Source: an uncultured Pelagibacteraceae bacterium (GTDB lineage Bacteria > Pseudomonadota > Alphaproteobacteria > Pelagibacterales > AG-422-B15). From it: a stretch of 64,000 nt of DNA. The notes below the pieces were generated by a model, which was not told the DNA's origin, ran no database searches, and saw nothing but the letters and a program-made list of their open reading frames with translations. The stretch is taken from NCBI GenBank assembly GCA_902613805.1, contig CACMIV010000003.1, positions 100,585 through 164,584 of the forward strand, in the 5' to 3' direction. Within the stretch, counting starts at the first letter, position 1. Each line of letters begins with the position of its first letter. Position numbers and translations under genes: made by a program. This document shows, piece by piece, positions 12,101 to 21,909 of this stretch.

Positions 12101-12946
12101 ATGGCACTTAAAAAATTCAGACCTAAAACGCCCGGAACCAGAGGACTTACTCTAGTTGATAAAAAAGGATTATGGAATGGCAAACCAGTAAAATCACTTA
12201 CCACTGGCATCTCTAAAAAAGGTGGACGTAATAATACAGGCAGAATCACTATGAGAAGAAAAGGTGGAGGGCATAAATCAAAATATAGAATAATTGATTT
12301 CAAAAGAAATAAGGTAGATGTGAGTGCGACTGTTGAAAGAATAGAATATGATCCAAATAGATCTTCATATATAGCATTGATTAAATATGATGACGGCATT
12401 CAAAGCTATATATTGGCCCCAAAAGATATAAAGGTTGGAGATAAAGTTGTTTCTGGATCAAAAAAAGAAATCAGAAATGGAAATTGTATGCCCATGTCTG
12501 ACATACCTGTAGGCATTGATATTCATAACATCGAATTAAAATCAGGAAGCGGCGCACAATTAGCAAGGTCTGCGGGCACATCAACCCAAATAGTTGGAAA
12601 ATCTAACGGTTATGTCGCTATTAAGTTACCCTCAGGAGAACAAAGAAAAATTAGAGAAGAATGTCGTGCTACGATAGGTGTTTTGTCAAATATTGATAAA
12701 AAAAACCAAAAACTTGGCAAGGCTGGGAGGAATAGGTGGCTTGGCATAAGACCATCTGTCAGAGGAGTTGCGATGAATCCTATTGATCATCCACACGGTG
12801 GTGGTGAAGGTAAAACGTCTGGTGGAAGAGACCCTGTAACTCCATGGGGTAAACCGACAAAGGGAAAGAAGACAAGAAATAATAAAAGAACTGATAAATT
12901 TATTATTAAAAGAAAAACGGATAAGAAAGCAAGAATAGAGGTATAA
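12101..12946 (+). CDS. rplB: Ribosomal protein L2
   Basis: L2 is needed for subunit joining and peptidyl-transferase activity. The 281-residue protein shows the RNA-binding core and the C-terminal [15 protein letters not shown] motif (about residues 225-240), which includes the histidine corresponding to E. coli His229. The tail is basic. It follows rplW by 4 bases, and the rpsS ATG begins directly after its stop codon. Confidence 0.99.
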   Translation: MALKKFRPKTPGTRGLTLVDKKGLWNGKPVKSLTTGISKKGGRNNTGRITMRRKGGGHKSKYRIIDFKRNKVDVSATVERIEYDPNRSSYIALIKYDDGIQSYILAPKDIKVGDKVVSGSKKEIRNGNCMPMSDIPVGIDIHNIELKSGSGAQLARSAGTSTQIVGKSNGYVAIKLPSGEQRKIREECRATIGVLSNIDKKNQKLGKAGRNRWLGIRPSVRGVAMNPIDHPHGGGEGKTSGGRDPVTPWGKPTKGKKTRNNKRTDKFIIKRKTDKKARIEV

Positions 12947-13219
12947 ATGACAAGATCTGTTTGGAAGGGACCATTTGTTGATAGCCATTTATTAAAAAAA
13001 GTAAAAGCGGCATCTGATTCTGGTGGCAATAGCGTCATTAAGACTTGGTCTAGAAGATCAACTATACTGCCTGAATTTGTGGGTATAAATTTTGCGGTTC
13101 ACAATGGCAAAAGATTTATACCTGTAAATGTAACTGAAGATATGGTTGGGCATAAACTTGGAGAGTTCTCTCCTACAAGAACTTTTAATGGCCACACAGG
13201 TGATAAGAAAACGAAATAA
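12947..13219 (+). CDS. rpsS: Ribosomal protein S19
   Basis: S19 forms a head complex with S13 and contacts the A-site tRNA region. The 90-residue protein starts [12 protein letters not shown] and contains the family signature around [20 protein letters not shown] residues (here [15 protein letters not shown]) and GEFSPTRTF. It is joined end to end with rplB and lies 2 bases before rplV. Confidence 0.98.
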   Translation: MTRSVWKGPFVDSHLLKKVKAASDSGGNSVIKTWSRRSTILPEFVGINFAVHNGKRFIPVNVTEDMVGHKLGEFSPTRTFNGHTGDKKTK

Positions 13220-13221
13220 AT

Positions 13222-13611
13222 ATGAGACAACTTGTAAGAAAAGATAACGAAGCATATGCAATTCAAAGGAACATGAGAGTGAGTCCGTCAAAAGCTAATG
13301 CAGTTCTTGAAATGATTAGAGGCAAAAAGGCATCTGAAGCGCTTAATTTATTAAAATTTTCGTCCAGAGGAGTAGCTAAAAATATTTCTAAAATTTTAAG
13401 TAGTGCAATTGCAAATGCTGAAAACAATCATCAGTTGGATATTGATATATTAAAAGTTACTGAGGCATATTGTGGTAAAGGCATGGTAATGAAAAGGTGG
13501 AGAGCAAGAGCAAAAGGAAGACCGGGGAGAATTAATAAATTTCTGACTAACGTCACAATAAAAGTTTCTGAAGATCAAATTAAGGAAGTAAAGAAAGAGA
13601 AGGCGAAATAG
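13222..13611 (+). CDS. rplV: Ribosomal protein L22
   Basis: L22 lines the exit tunnel together with L4 and is a site of macrolide resistance. The protein has 129 residues with the usual MRVSPSKANAVLEMIRGK start region and the tunnel hairpin around RWRARAKGRPGRI (about residues 92-104). No insertion or deletion is apparent in that hairpin. It sits between rpsS and rpsC in the standard order. Confidence 0.98.
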   Translation: MRQLVRKDNEAYAIQRNMRVSPSKANAVLEMIRGKKASEALNLLKFSSRGVAKNISKILSSAIANAENNHQLDIDILKVTEAYCGKGMVMKRWRARAKGRPGRINKFLTNVTIKVSEDQIKEVKKEKAK

Positions 13612-13614
13612 TAT

Positions 13615-14286
13615 ATGGGTCAAAAAGTAAATCCAATTGGACTTAGATTAATTCTTAATAAGAAGTGGCAATCTAGATGGTATGCCGGAAAGAAAGAATT
13701 TGGATCCTTCTTGCAAGAAGATTTAAAGATTAGAGATTATCTTGAGAAAAAACTTAAAAATTGTGCTGTAGCAAAAATTCAGATTGAACGGCCCGCAAAG
13801 AAAGCACAGGTTACAATATATTCAGCGCGTCCAGGTCTTATAATTGGAAAAAAAGGTAGTGATATTGAGAAATTGAAGAAAAAAATCTCTGAATTTACTT
13901 CTGATGAAGTTTCTATAAATCTTGTGGAGATTAGAAAGCCAGAAGTAGAGGCACAATTAATTGCTGATGGCATAGCTGAACAGCTAGAAAGACGCGTTTC
14001 ATTCCGAAGAGCGATGAAACGTTCAGTTCAGTCAGCAATGCGCTTGGGAGCAGACGGAATTAGAGTGAATTGTGGAGGTAGACTTGGAGGAACTGAAATA
14101 GCAAGAACTGAGTGGTATAGAGAAGGTAGAGTGCCTTTGCATACTTTCAGAGCAAATGTAGATTACGCTGTCGCAACAGCACAAACTACGTATGGTTCAT
14201 GCGGAATAAAAGTTTGGATATATAAAGGCGATATAGATGATAATGCGCCTCATGAATTAGATAACAACCCAAATAAATTAGGATAG
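13615..14286 (+). CDS. rpsC: Ribosomal protein S3
   Basis: S3 is at the mRNA entry channel and has helicase-like function there. The 223-residue protein has the N-terminal [12 protein letters not shown] motif, a KH domain with [18 protein letters not shown] (about residues 63-80), and the C-terminal domain with [22 protein letters not shown] (about residues 158-180). It follows rplV by 3 bases and precedes rplP by 2. Confidence 0.99.
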   Translation: MGQKVNPIGLRLILNKKWQSRWYAGKKEFGSFLQEDLKIRDYLEKKLKNCAVAKIQIERPAKKAQVTIYSARPGLIIGKKGSDIEKLKKKISEFTSDEVSINLVEIRKPEVEAQLIADGIAEQLERRVSFRRAMKRSVQSAMRLGADGIRVNCGGRLGGTEIARTEWYREGRVPLHTFRANVDYAVATAQTTYGSCGIKVWIYKGDIDDNAPHELDNNPNKLG

Positions 14287-14288
14287 AC

Positions 14289-14702
14289 ATGTTACAGCCA
14301 AAGAAAACAAAATATAGAAAAGCACATAAGGGTAGAATTAAGGGAGTTGCAACGTCAGCGACAACGCTTAATTATGGCACATATGGCTTGAAAGCTTTAG
14401 AAGCTGAAAGAGTCACAGCTCGTCAAATTGAGGCTGCCCGTGTTGCAATGACAAGATTCATGAAAAGAGCTGGAAGAGTGTGGGTTAGAATATTTCCTGA
14501 TGTTCCAGTTTCAAAAAAACCTACAGAAGTAAGAATGGGTAAAGGCAAAGGATCACCAGAGTATTGGGCATGCAGAGTTAAACCAGGAAAAATTTTATTT
14601 GAAGTTGATGGCGTTTCACAAGCAATTGCAACAGAGGCTTTTGGACGCGCTTCATCTAAACTGCCTATTAAAACGAAGATAGTGGAACAGTTAATTAAAT
14701 AG
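14289..14702 (+). CDS. rplP: Ribosomal protein L16
   Basis: L16 is a late-assembling 50S protein that positions the A-site tRNA. The 137-residue protein starts [16 protein letters not shown] and contains the [17 protein letters not shown] segment (about residues 80-96) that lies near the peptidyl-transferase centre. Length and order are standard for the S10 operon. Confidence 0.99.
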   Translation: MLQPKKTKYRKAHKGRIKGVATSATTLNYGTYGLKALEAERVTARQIEAARVAMTRFMKRAGRVWVRIFPDVPVSKKPTEVRMGKGKGSPEYWACRVKPGKILFEVDGVSQAIATEAFGRASSKLPIKTKIVEQLIK

Positions 14703-14709
14703 AGACTTT

Positions 14710-14901
14710 ATGAAAGCAGAAGAAATAAGAAAAAAAACAGCAGATCAACTCAAGACTGAGTTGCAAAATTTGTACAAAGAATCTTTTAATCTAAGATTTC
14801 AAAAGTCATCAGGCCAGCTAGAGAATACATCTCGAATTTTTAAGGTGAGAAAGCTGATTGCAAGAATAAAAACAATAATGAAGGAAAAAACGATTAACTA
14901 A
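14710..14901 (+). CDS. rpmC: Ribosomal protein L29
   Basis: L29 is a small two-helix protein at the tunnel exit next to L23. The protein has 63 residues with the expected central motif [22 protein letters not shown] (split here as [13 protein letters not shown] then [16 protein letters not shown]). It lies 7 bases after rplP and one base before rpsQ, in the normal position. Confidence 0.97.
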   Translation: MKAEEIRKKTADQLKTELQNLYKESFNLRFQKSSGQLENTSRIFKVRKLIARIKTIMKEKTIN

Positions 14902-14902
14902 T

Positions 14903-15130
14903 ATGCCAAAAAAAATATTACAAGGAACTGTTATCAGTAACAAGCAAGACAAAACAATAACAGTTTTAGTTGAAAGAAAGTTTAAACACCCAGTGTTAAA
15001 AAAAGTGATTAGAAGATCAAAAAAATACAGTGCACATGATCCTGATAATCAATTTAATGCGGGTGATAAAGTAAGAATTATGGAGTCAAAACCTATTTCT
15101 AAATTAAAAAGATGGGTTGCAATTAGCTAA
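14903..15130 (+). CDS. rpsQ: Ribosomal protein S17
   Basis: S17 is a primary 16S rRNA binding protein of the 30S body. The 75-residue protein keeps the OB-fold core: [19 protein letters not shown] at the start and the family signature around [22 protein letters not shown]. Its TAA stop is followed directly by the rplN ATG. Confidence 0.98.
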   Translation: MPKKILQGTVISNKQDKTITVLVERKFKHPVLKKVIRRSKKYSAHDPDNQFNAGDKVRIMESKPISKLKRWVAIS

Positions 15131-15499
15131 ATGATACAAGTTGAGTCACGATTAAATGTTGCAGATAACTCAGGAGCCAAAGAGGTTTTATGTGTTAAAG
15201 TTCTTGGTGGATCAAAACGTCGTTTTGCTTCTGTAGGAGATATTATTGTAGTAACCGTTAAAGACGCAATACCTAAAGGAAAAGTTAAAAAAGGAACAGT
15301 TCATAAAGCTGTAATCGTAAGAACTAGAAAAGAGTTGAAAAGAGTCGATGGAAGTACAATTAAGTTTGATACAAACGCCGCTGTGTTAATTAATAACCAA
15401 GGTGAACCTGTGGGCACAAGAATCTTTGGCCCTGTTTGTAGAGAGTTGCGATCAAAAAAACAAATGAAAATTATTTCACTAGCGCCGGAGGTCTTATAA
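15131..15499 (+). CDS. rplN: Ribosomal protein L14
   Basis: L14 forms inter-subunit bridges and is the binding site of the silencing factor RsfS. The 122-residue protein begins [19 protein letters not shown] and ends with the conserved [20 protein letters not shown] segment. Its stop shares one base with the rplX ATG (TAATG), so the two are probably translationally coupled. Confidence 0.99.
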   Translation: MIQVESRLNVADNSGAKEVLCVKVLGGSKRRFASVGDIIVVTVKDAIPKGKVKKGTVHKAVIVRTRKELKRVDGSTIKFDTNAAVLINNQGEPVGTRIFGPVCRELRSKKQMKIISLAPEVL

Positions 15500-15810
15500 T
15501 GAGTATGAGATTAAAAAAAGGTGACCAAGTTGCCGTTAACTCAGGCAAAGATAAAGGAAAGGTTGGTGAAGTAATGAAAATATTAGGCATGAAAGCAATT
15601 GTTAAAGGTGTGAACATTTCGAAGAAACATCAAAAACAAGATCAGAAAAACGAAGGTGGAATTTTAAATAAGGAGATGCCAATAATGCTTTCTAATTTAT
15701 TACTAGTTGATAAAAAGACTAATAAAGGGGTTAGAGTTGGTTATAAATACTTGAAAGATAATAAAAAAGTGAGAATAAATATCAAAACGGGAGACCAAAT
15801 TGATGGATAA
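15499..15810 (+). CDS. rplX: Ribosomal protein L24
   Basis: L24 starts 50S assembly and lies near the tunnel exit. The protein has 103 residues from the ATG at 15499, with a second in-frame ATG two codons later (15505) that could equally be used. The KOW motif is visible as GDQVAVNSGKDKGKVGEV (about residues 8-25). Its 3' end overlaps the rplE start by 8 bases. Confidence 0.96.
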   Translation: MSMRLKKGDQVAVNSGKDKGKVGEVMKILGMKAIVKGVNISKKHQKQDQKNEGGILNKEMPIMLSNLLLVDKKTNKGVRVGYKYLKDNKKVRINIKTGDQIDG

Positions 15811-16354
15811 TTATACTCCACGCTTAAAAGAGATGTATGTTAATACTATAGTGCCAAAGCTAAAGAATGATCTTTCAATAAAGAATGATCTAGCGCTACC
15901 TAAATTGGCAAAAGTATCATTAAACATGGGTCTTGGTGAAGCAGTAAATGATTCTAAAGTAATACAATTGGCTTCTGATCAATTAGCTTCAATAGCAGGT
16001 CAACAGCCTTTAGTCACAAAAGCAAGAAAATCAATCGCTACTTTTAAAATCAGAACTGGCATGCCTCTAGGCGTTAAGGTTACTTTAAGAGGTAACAGGA
16101 TGTACGAGTTTGTTGATAGACTAGTCACTATAGCTCTTCCGCGTATCAGAGACTTTAGAGGTTTGAAAAAAAATTGTTTTGATGGAAGAGGTAATTACTC
16201 TTTCGGAATTAAGGAATGCACAGTTTTTCCTGAAATTAATGTTGATAAACTTGATAAGGTGCGTGGGTTAGATATTACAATAAATACTACAGCTACAAAA
16301 GATGAGCAGGCATTATTGTTGTTAAAATCTTTAAATTTTCCAATTAATGATTAG
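15803..16354 (+). CDS. rplE: Ribosomal protein L5
   Basis: L5 forms the 5S RNP with L18 and 5S rRNA in the central protuberance. I start it at the ATG at 15803 (183 residues, [12 protein letters not shown]), preceded by a CGGGAG Shine-Dalgarno within rplX. A TTG one codon earlier is not needed. The NMGLGEA motif and the [19 protein letters not shown]-terminal region are typical. It overlaps rplX by 8 bases. Confidence 0.98.
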   Translation: MDNYTPRLKEMYVNTIVPKLKNDLSIKNDLALPKLAKVSLNMGLGEAVNDSKVIQLASDQLASIAGQQPLVTKARKSIATFKIRTGMPLGVKVTLRGNRMYEFVDRLVTIALPRIRDFRGLKKNCFDGRGNYSFGIKECTVFPEINVDKLDKVRGLDITINTTATKDEQALLLLKSLNFPIND

Positions 16355-16362
16355 GTAGAAAT

Positions 16363-16668
16363 ATGGCTAAAAAAAGCTCGATAGAAAAAAATAAAAGAAG
16401 AATCAAGCTGTCTGAAAAAGATTTGCAAAAGAGAAGCAAATTAAAGTCTCTTATCATGGATAAAAAAACATCTATTGATGATAGGTTTCAAGCTCAATTA
16501 AAACTGTCTAAACTAAGAAGAAATGGCTCTAGAACCAGAGTTCGAAACAGGTGCGAATTAACAGGTCGTCCAAGGGGTTATCACAAAAGAGTTAGACTAT
16601 CTAGAATTGCCTTGAGAGATCTTGCATCAAAAGGTCAAATTCCTGGAATGAATAAATCAAGTTGGTAG
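16363..16668 (+). CDS. rpsN: Ribosomal protein S14 (zinc-independent type)
   Basis: S14 is a 30S head protein. At 101 residues this is the long form. The zinc-binding CxxC pairs of the short form are absent, and the only cysteine in the core is in [16 protein letters not shown]. The C-terminus ends in the usual GMNKSSW. It lies between rplE and rpsH as in other proteobacteria. Confidence 0.98.
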   Translation: MAKKSSIEKNKRRIKLSEKDLQKRSKLKSLIMDKKTSIDDRFQAQLKLSKLRRNGSRTRVRNRCELTGRPRGYHKRVRLSRIALRDLASKGQIPGMNKSSW

Positions 16669-16680
16669 AAAGGAAGAAAT

Positions 16681-17079
16681 ATGTCATTACAAGATCCATT
16701 GTCAGATTTATTTAGTAGAATTAGAAATGCACAGATGAGAAATAAACCAATAGTAAGTTCTCCTGTATCTAAGCTAAGAGAAAATATATTAGAGGTGCTT
16801 AAAAATGAAGGCTACATAAGAGGATATGCTCGAACAAAACACTCATCTGGCAGAGAAGAGCTTGATATTGAGTTAAAATATGACGATAAGGGTCCAGTAA
16901 TTTCAGAAATTACCAGAATTTCAAAACCAGGCAGGCGTGTTTACTCTGGTGTTGGAAGAATACCTTATGTCCATAACGGCCTTGGAATTTCAATTATTTC
17001 AACCTCTAAAGGTGTGATGACTGACGCCGACGCAAGAGATCAAAAAGTAGGTGGAGAAATTATTTGTAGAGTATTTTAA
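16681..17079 (+). CDS. rpsH: Ribosomal protein S8
   Basis: S8 binds helix 21 of 16S rRNA and organises the 30S platform. In E. coli it also represses the spc operon by binding near rplE. The protein has 132 residues with [15 protein letters not shown] at the start and the [17 protein letters not shown]-terminal signature. An AGGAAG Shine-Dalgarno precedes it. No obvious S8-site mimic was recognised here by eye. Confidence 0.98.
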   Translation: MSLQDPLSDLFSRIRNAQMRNKPIVSSPVSKLRENILEVLKNEGYIRGYARTKHSSGREELDIELKYDDKGPVISEITRISKPGRRVYSGVGRIPYVHNGLGISIISTSKGVMTDADARDQKVGGEIICRVF

Positions 17080-17081
17080 TT

Positions 17082-17615
17082 ATGTCTAGAGTTGGATCAA
17101 AAGAAATAAATATACCTGAAACTGTCAAAATTAATCTACATGATGGATTAATTTCAGCTGAAGGTCCATTAGGTAAGCTTGAGTCTAAGTTAAACCCTCA
17201 AATTGAAGTAATGGTTGAGAACCAAAAAATTACAATGAAACCCAAATCTGATGATAAATCTCTCATTTCTTTCTGGGGACTACAAAGGAATTTAGTTAAT
17301 AATTTAATTATTGGTGTAAGTGAAGGCTTTACAAAAAAATTAGAGATGAATGGTGTAGGATATAGGGCAGCGTTAAAGGGCAAAACTCTTGAATTATTGC
17401 TCGGTTACAGTCATCCAATAAACTACGATGTTCCAGAAAATATTACTGTCACGGTAGACAAGCAAAATAATATTGAGATTAAGGGTCCTGACAAGCAACT
17501 TGTTGGACAAACTGCTGCTGAAATTAGAAGCTTTAGAGGTCCTGAGCCCTATAAAGGCAAGGGTATTAAGTATGCTGATGAATATATAAATAGAAAAGAA
17601 GGTAAAAAGAAATAA
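17082..17615 (+). CDS. rplF: Ribosomal protein L6
   Basis: L6 lies near the sarcin-ricin loop and the factor-binding site. The 177-residue protein has the typical tandem-domain fold and ends with the GPEPYKGKGIKYADEYI motif (about residues 150-167). Its stop shares a base with the rplR ATG (TAATG). Confidence 0.98.
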   Translation: MSRVGSKEINIPETVKINLHDGLISAEGPLGKLESKLNPQIEVMVENQKITMKPKSDDKSLISFWGLQRNLVNNLIIGVSEGFTKKLEMNGVGYRAALKGKTLELLLGYSHPINYDVPENITVTVDKQNNIEIKGPDKQLVGQTAAEIRSFRGPEPYKGKGIKYADEYINRKEGKKK

Positions 17616-17962
17616 TGCTATCTCCAAAAAAACAAAAAAGATCAAGTAGGGTCAGATTTAAGCTAAAGAAAAACAATAAATCTCGTATGAGACTTACTCT
17701 TTATAAGTCATCACAGCATTTATATGCTCAAATTGTCGACGATAATAAAGGTAATACTATTTGTAGTGCATCAACTTTAAAATCAGAAAAAAATAAAAGT
17801 TCATGCAATATTATAAATGCAAAAATATTAGGCGGTGAACTTGCTAAGATGGCTATCGAAAAGGGTGTTAAAGATGTTTACCTAGATCGTGGTCCAAATT
17901 TGTATCATGGTATAGTAAAAACAGTCGCTGATGAGGTAAGATCAAAAGGTATAAATTTATAG
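17615..17962 (+). CDS. rplR: Ribosomal protein L18
   Basis: L18 binds 5S rRNA together with L5. The protein has 115 residues with a basic N-terminus and the conserved [18 protein letters not shown] segment. It ends FDRG-YHG-type (here [26 protein letters not shown]). The start overlaps the rplF stop by one base and fits the family length. Confidence 0.97.
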   Translation: MLSPKKQKRSSRVRFKLKKNNKSRMRLTLYKSSQHLYAQIVDDNKGNTICSASTLKSEKNKSSCNIINAKILGGELAKMAIEKGVKDVYLDRGPNLYHGIVKTVADEVRSKGINL

Positions 17963-17970
17963 GAAATAAT

Positions 17971-18501
17971 ATGGTTAATGAAAACAAGAATAAAGATCAA
18001 AACGGCTTAGATATTAAGGACAAACTTGTAGCAATTAATCGTGTTACAAAAGTTGTAAAAGGAGGAAGGCGTTTTGGATTTGCGGCATTAGTTGTTGCTG
18101 GAGATGAATCTGGTAAAGTTGGTTTTGGTCATGGTAAAGCAAAAGAGGTTCCTGAAGCCATAAAAAAAGCTACAGACTCTGCAAAAAAAAGTTTAGTTAG
18201 AATACCACTGAGAGAAGGAAGAACATTGCATCATGACATAGTTGGAACTCATGGTTCGTCACGTGTAGTTATGAGATCCGCACCATCTGGTACAGGTATC
18301 ATAGCTGGAGGTTCAGTTAGGGCAGTATTTGAATTATTAGGGATACAAGACATTGTTGCAAAGTCAGTCGGCAGCTCAAATCCTTATAACATTATCAGAG
18401 CGGCAGTAGATGGACTAAAAAAGCAAAAATCACCAAAGATAATTGCTGCAAGGAGATCTAAAAAAGTTGGCAATATTACTTCAGCAAGAGAAACGACATG
18501 A
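17971..18501 (+). CDS. rpsE: Ribosomal protein S5
   Basis: S5 acts in decoding fidelity and mRNA unwinding at the entry channel, and is the site of ram and spectinomycin-resistance mutations. The 176-residue protein has the double-stranded RNA-binding domain with [21 protein letters not shown] (about residues 25-45) and the [17 protein letters not shown] loop. GGAA upstream serves as Shine-Dalgarno. Its stop overlaps the rpmD start as ATGA. Confidence 0.99.
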   Translation: MVNENKNKDQNGLDIKDKLVAINRVTKVVKGGRRFGFAALVVAGDESGKVGFGHGKAKEVPEAIKKATDSAKKSLVRIPLREGRTLHHDIVGTHGSSRVVMRSAPSGTGIIAGGSVRAVFELLGIQDIVAKSVGSSNPYNIIRAAVDGLKKQKSPKIIAARRSKKVGNITSARETT

Positions 18502-18680
18502 CTCAAAAATTAAAAATTACATTGAAAAAAAGTACAATTGGTTCTCAAAAGGCACAAATAGCGACGGTAAAAGGGCTAGGACTTAAAAAAATTAACAGTA
18601 GCGTCATAAGAGAGACAACTTCTGAAACATTAGGCATGATTAAAAAAGTAAAACATTTAGTAGTTACGGAAGATAATTAA
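18498..18680 (+). CDS. rpmD: Ribosomal protein L30
   Basis: L30 is a small 50S protein near 5S rRNA. The 60-residue protein has the compact L30 core: [26 protein letters not shown] and a terminal [10 protein letters not shown]. It overlaps rpsE by 4 bases (ATGA), and the rplO ATG directly follows its stop. Confidence 0.96.
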   Translation: MTQKLKITLKKSTIGSQKAQIATVKGLGLKKINSSVIRETTSETLGMIKKVKHLVVTEDN

Positions 18681-19145
18681 ATGAAATTAAATCAAATTGA
18701 TAAAAATAAGGCGTTTAGATCAAAGAAGAGAATTGGAAGAGGCATAGGCTCAGGTAAAGGTAAAACCTCCGGAAGTGGTCATAAAGGACAAAAAGCTCGT
18801 TCTGGTGTTGCTATTAATGGTTTCGAGGGCGGACAGATGCCTTTATACAGAAGATTACCTAAATTTGGCTTTTCAAATTTTACAAAAAAACAATATTTTG
18901 AATTAAACCTCTCTGCACTTCAGAAATTGATTGATAAAAACTCCATCAATGAGTCAGAAATTATAAATATAACACTCTTAAAAAAATTACGTCTTATAAA
19001 AAATAAAGATGAGAAACTTCTAAAAATCCTTGGTGCCGGTGAATTAAAATCAAAAAATACAATTGAGTGCAGTAAAGTGACTAAGTCTGCGGAAGAAAAA
19101 CTTCAAAAACTTGGCGTCGAATTAAAAATAAGTAAATCAATTTAG
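18681..19145 (+). CDS. rplO: Ribosomal protein L15
   Basis: L15 is a late-binding 50S protein. The 154-residue protein has the glycine-rich rRNA-binding N-terminus ([20 protein letters not shown], about residues 14-34) and [17 protein letters not shown] (about residues 51-67). The C-terminal half, rich in lysine, is more variable. It sits 4 bases before secY, as in the standard spc operon. Confidence 0.98.
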   Translation: MKLNQIDKNKAFRSKKRIGRGIGSGKGKTSGSGHKGQKARSGVAINGFEGGQMPLYRRLPKFGFSNFTKKQYFELNLSALQKLIDKNSINESEIINITLLKKLRLIKNKDEKLLKILGAGELKSKNTIECSKVTKSAEEKLQKLGVELKISKSI

Positions 19146-19149
19146 CGAG

Positions 19150-20481
19150 ATGGCTTCAGCAGCTGAAAAACTAGCATCAAACTTCAACTTTAGTGTCTTT
19201 TCTAAGGCCACTGAATTAAAGAAAAGGATTTGGTTCACTTTAGGTGCATTAATAATTTATAGATTTGGGACATATATTCCTTTACCAGGAATAGACATTG
19301 AGCAATTAAGGCTTCTTGTTGAAACTAATCAAAGCGGAATTCTTGGAATGTTTGATGTCTTTGCAGGTGGAGCAATTAGTCGAATGGCCATTTTTGCGTT
19401 AGGTATCATGCCATATATATCTTCGTCAATTATTATGCAACTTATGACAAGTGTCTCTCCGCATCTGGCAAGTTTGAAGAAAGAGGGTGAACCCGGTAGA
19501 AGAAAAATTACTCAATATACTAGATACGGCACAGTTTTACTTGCTTTATTGCAGGGATATGGGATTTCTGTTGGGTTAGAGTCAGCGGGAAAAGTTGTTA
19601 CAGACCCTGGACTATTTTTTAGACTTTCAACTACAATTACATTAACTGGCGGAACTGTTTTCTTAATGTGGCTAGGAGAACAAATAACTAGCAGAGGTAT
19701 AGGAAATGGAATATCGCTCATTATTTTTTCTGGTATTGTAGCTGAGATACCTAGTGCCTTAATAAATACACTAACATTGGGTCGTCAGGGAACAATCTCA
19801 ACTCTTACACTTGTGTTGCTTTTAGTGATGATTGTAGCTGTTGTTATCTTTATAGTTTTTATGGAGAGAGCTCAAAGAAGATTAATAGTTCAGTATCCAA
19901 AAAGACAGATGGGTAATAAGATGTTTGCTGGAGATAGCACACATCTACCTCTTAAACTCAATACTGCAGGTGTTATACCAGCAATATTTGCTTCATCTAT
20001 TCTATTGCTACCAATTACAATTGCAAATTTTAATGTATCGGCAGAGCCAGGATTGTTAAATGATATTGCAGCACTACTTGGCAGAGGCCAACCTGCATAT
20101 ATGCTTATGTATGCTGCAGCCATTATATTTTTTGCATTCTTTTATACTTCAATTGTATTCAATCCAGTTGAAACAGCTGATAACTTAAAAAGACAAGGTG
20201 GTTTTATTCCAGGTATCAGACCAGGTGAAAAAACTGCTGAGTATATTGATTTTGTCTTATCCAGAATAACTACCATTGGGGCATTATATTTAGCATTTGT
20301 ATGCATACTTCCAGAAATTTTAATTGCGCAATACTCAATTCCATTTTATTTGGGAGGTACATCACTACTCATTGTTGTAGTTGTCGGCATGGATACTGTT
20401 GGGCAAATTCAAAGTCATTTATTTGCATATCAATATGAAGCTTTAATAAAAAAATCTCGCCTACGAGGCACAAGAAGGTGA
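19150..20481 (+). CDS. secY: Sec translocon subunit SecY
   Basis: SecY is the channel of the SecYEG protein translocase in the inner membrane. The protein has 443 residues and ten predicted membrane segments, beginning with FTLGALIIYRFGTYIPLPGID (about residues 30-50). The plug and second-helix region FDVFAGGAISRMAIFALGIMPYISSSIIMQ and the late IRPGEKTAEYI cytoplasmic loop are conserved. It lies after rplO and overlaps adk by 4 bases. Confidence 0.99.
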   Translation: MASAAEKLASNFNFSVFSKATELKKRIWFTLGALIIYRFGTYIPLPGIDIEQLRLLVETNQSGILGMFDVFAGGAISRMAIFALGIMPYISSSIIMQLMTSVSPHLASLKKEGEPGRRKITQYTRYGTVLLALLQGYGISVGLESAGKVVTDPGLFFRLSTTITLTGGTVFLMWLGEQITSRGIGNGISLIIFSGIVAEIPSALINTLTLGRQGTISTLTLVLLLVMIVAVVIFIVFMERAQRRLIVQYPKRQMGNKMFAGDSTHLPLKLNTAGVIPAIFASSILLLPITIANFNVSAEPGLLNDIAALLGRGQPAYMLMYAAAIIFFAFFYTSIVFNPVETADNLKRQGGFIPGIRPGEKTAEYIDFVLSRITTIGALYLAFVCILPEILIAQYSIPFYLGGTSLLIVVVVGMDTVGQIQSHLFAYQYEALIKKSRLRGTRR

Positions 20482-21044
20482 ATTTAGTTTTATTGGGGCC
20501 TCCGGGGGCAGGAAAAGGCACTCAGGCAAATTTAATCTGTGAAAAATATAAATTAAGCCACTTATCTACAGGTGATCTACTTAGGTTGGAGATAGCTAAT
20601 AAAAGTGAGGTAGGAGTAAAGGCTAAACAAATCATTGATGAAGGAAAATTAGTCTCTAATGAAATCATAATTAATGTCATTAAGTCATTTTTTAATAAAA
20701 ATAAAAATTCAAGTGGATATCTACTCGATGGCTTTCCTAGAAATACAGCGCAAGCAAGGCTTCTCGATAAATTGATGTCAGAATTTAAAAACAAGATTTC
20801 ATGTGTAATTCAGTTAGATGTTGAAGAAAAACATTTAAAAGAAAGAATATTATCTAGAGGTAAAGAAGAAGGAAGATCCGATGATAATGAGGAAACTCTC
20901 CTAAAAAGACTAGAAACATATTTCAATGAAACTATGCCTTTAATAAAATATTATGATGAAGCAGGACTGTTAAAAAAAGTCAGTGGTGTAGGTGAAATTA
21001 TGCATATAAATCAATTAATTAACTCAATTATAGATCGCCTTTAA
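20478..21044 (+). CDS. adk: Adenylate kinase (short, LID-less form)
   Basis: Adenylate kinase interconverts ATP plus AMP and two ADP. The protein has 188 residues, starts at GTG overlapping the secY stop, and has the P-loop GPPGAGKGT at residues 7-15 and the DGFPR motif. Between the LKERILSRGKEEGRSDD segment and the C-terminus there is no room for the 30-residue LID with zinc cysteines. This is the short form common in alphaproteobacteria. It closes the secY transcript; a new promoter follows. Confidence 0.97.
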   Translation: MNLVLLGPPGAGKGTQANLICEKYKLSHLSTGDLLRLEIANKSEVGVKAKQIIDEGKLVSNEIIINVIKSFFNKNKNSSGYLLDGFPRNTAQARLLDKLMSEFKNKISCVIQLDVEEKHLKERILSRGKEEGRSDDNEETLLKRLETYFNETMPLIKYYDEAGLLKKVSGVGEIMHINQLINSIIDRL

Positions 21045-21049
21045 TATGC

Positions 21050-21077
21050 TTGACCAATTAATTAATAATCATATAAT
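21050..21077 (+). promoter_or_regulatory. Strong sigma-70-type promoter for rpsM-rpsK-rpoA-rplQ
   Basis: TTGACC (21050-21055) and a perfect TATAAT (21072-21077) are spaced by 16 bases within the 72-base gap between adk and rpsM. Transcription would begin near 21084, leaving a leader of about 33 bases. The element matches the rpsL promoter at 7118-7145 in hexamer and spacing. Confidence 0.65.
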
Positions 21078-21116
21078 CCCGCAATCTCTCAAACCAAAAA
21101 TGTTAGGTCTTTATTA

Positions 21117-21494
21117 ATGGCTCGTATTGCTGGAGTAAACATTCCAACCCAAAAGAAATTAGGAGTCGCTTTGACCTATGTATATGGAATTGGAAATAAG
21201 ATTTCAAAAGATGTATGTTCTCAGGCAAATGTAGATGCAAATATTAGAGTTCAGGATTTATCTGAAGTAGAAATAAAAAATGTTAGTGATGTTATTTCAT
21301 CATCATTTTTAGTTGAAGGTGATTTAAGACGTGAAGTTTCTGGAAATATCAAAAGGTTAAAAGATCTTGGCACATATAGAGGTGTAAGACATAGGAAAAA
21401 TTTGCCGTGTAGGGGGCAGCGCACTCATACAAATGCTAGAACTAAAAAAGGAAAAGCTATTGCAATTGCTGGAAAGAAAAAGGTTACTAAGTAA
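21117..21494 (+). CDS. rpsM: Ribosomal protein S13
   Basis: S13 is a 30S head protein that bridges to the 50S subunit and contacts the P-site tRNA. The protein has 125 residues, starting [21 protein letters not shown], with the C-terminal [22 protein letters not shown] segment intact. It is the first gene of the alpha operon here and has its own promoter. The commonly upstream rpmJ is not present. Confidence 0.98.
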   Translation: MARIAGVNIPTQKKLGVALTYVYGIGNKISKDVCSQANVDANIRVQDLSEVEIKNVSDVISSSFLVEGDLRREVSGNIKRLKDLGTYRGVRHRKNLPCRGQRTHTNARTKKGKAIAIAGKKKVTK

Positions 21495-21496
21495 AT

Positions 21497-21886
21497 ATGG
21501 CTGAAACTAAAACTGTAAAAAAGAAAAAACAAAAAAAGAATATCATTTCTGGATTAGCGTATATTAATGCTACATTTAATAATACTATGATTACCATTAC
21601 CGACGAGCAAGGAAATAGTATTGCTTGGTCGTCTGCGGGGGTAAAGGGTTTTAAAGGATCAAGAAAGTCCACACCATATGCTGCACAAATTGCAGCTGAG
21701 GATGCTGGCACAAAAGCTAAAGAATTTGGTTTAAAAAACTTGCAAGTATTTGTTAAAGGACCAGGCGGAGGACGAGAATCGGCATTACGAGCATTACAAG
21801 CTGTAGGTTTCTATATAACTTCTATTAAAGATACTACACCAATTCCTCACAATGGTTGTCGTCCACCAAAGAAAAGAAGAGTTTAA
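21497..21886 (+). CDS. rpsK: Ribosomal protein S11
   Basis: S11 forms the platform of the 30S subunit near the Shine-Dalgarno duplex. The 129-residue protein has a lysine-rich N-terminus, then [17 protein letters not shown] and the C-terminal [18 protein letters not shown] signature. No clear Shine-Dalgarno precedes it, and coupling to rpsM two bases upstream is likely. Confidence 0.98.
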   Translation: MAETKTVKKKKQKKNIISGLAYINATFNNTMITITDEQGNSIAWSSAGVKGFKGSRKSTPYAAQIAAEDAGTKAKEFGLKNLQVFVKGPGGGRESALRALQAVGFYITSIKDTTPIPHNGCRPPKKRRV

Positions 21887-21909
21887 TATTTTATTAAAGG
21901 AAAAAAACT

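Noticed and set aside
12001..12399. Antisense open frame across rplW and rplB
   Set aside because: It spans two conserved ribosomal genes; the hydrophobic composition follows from lysine- and glycine-rich sense codons.
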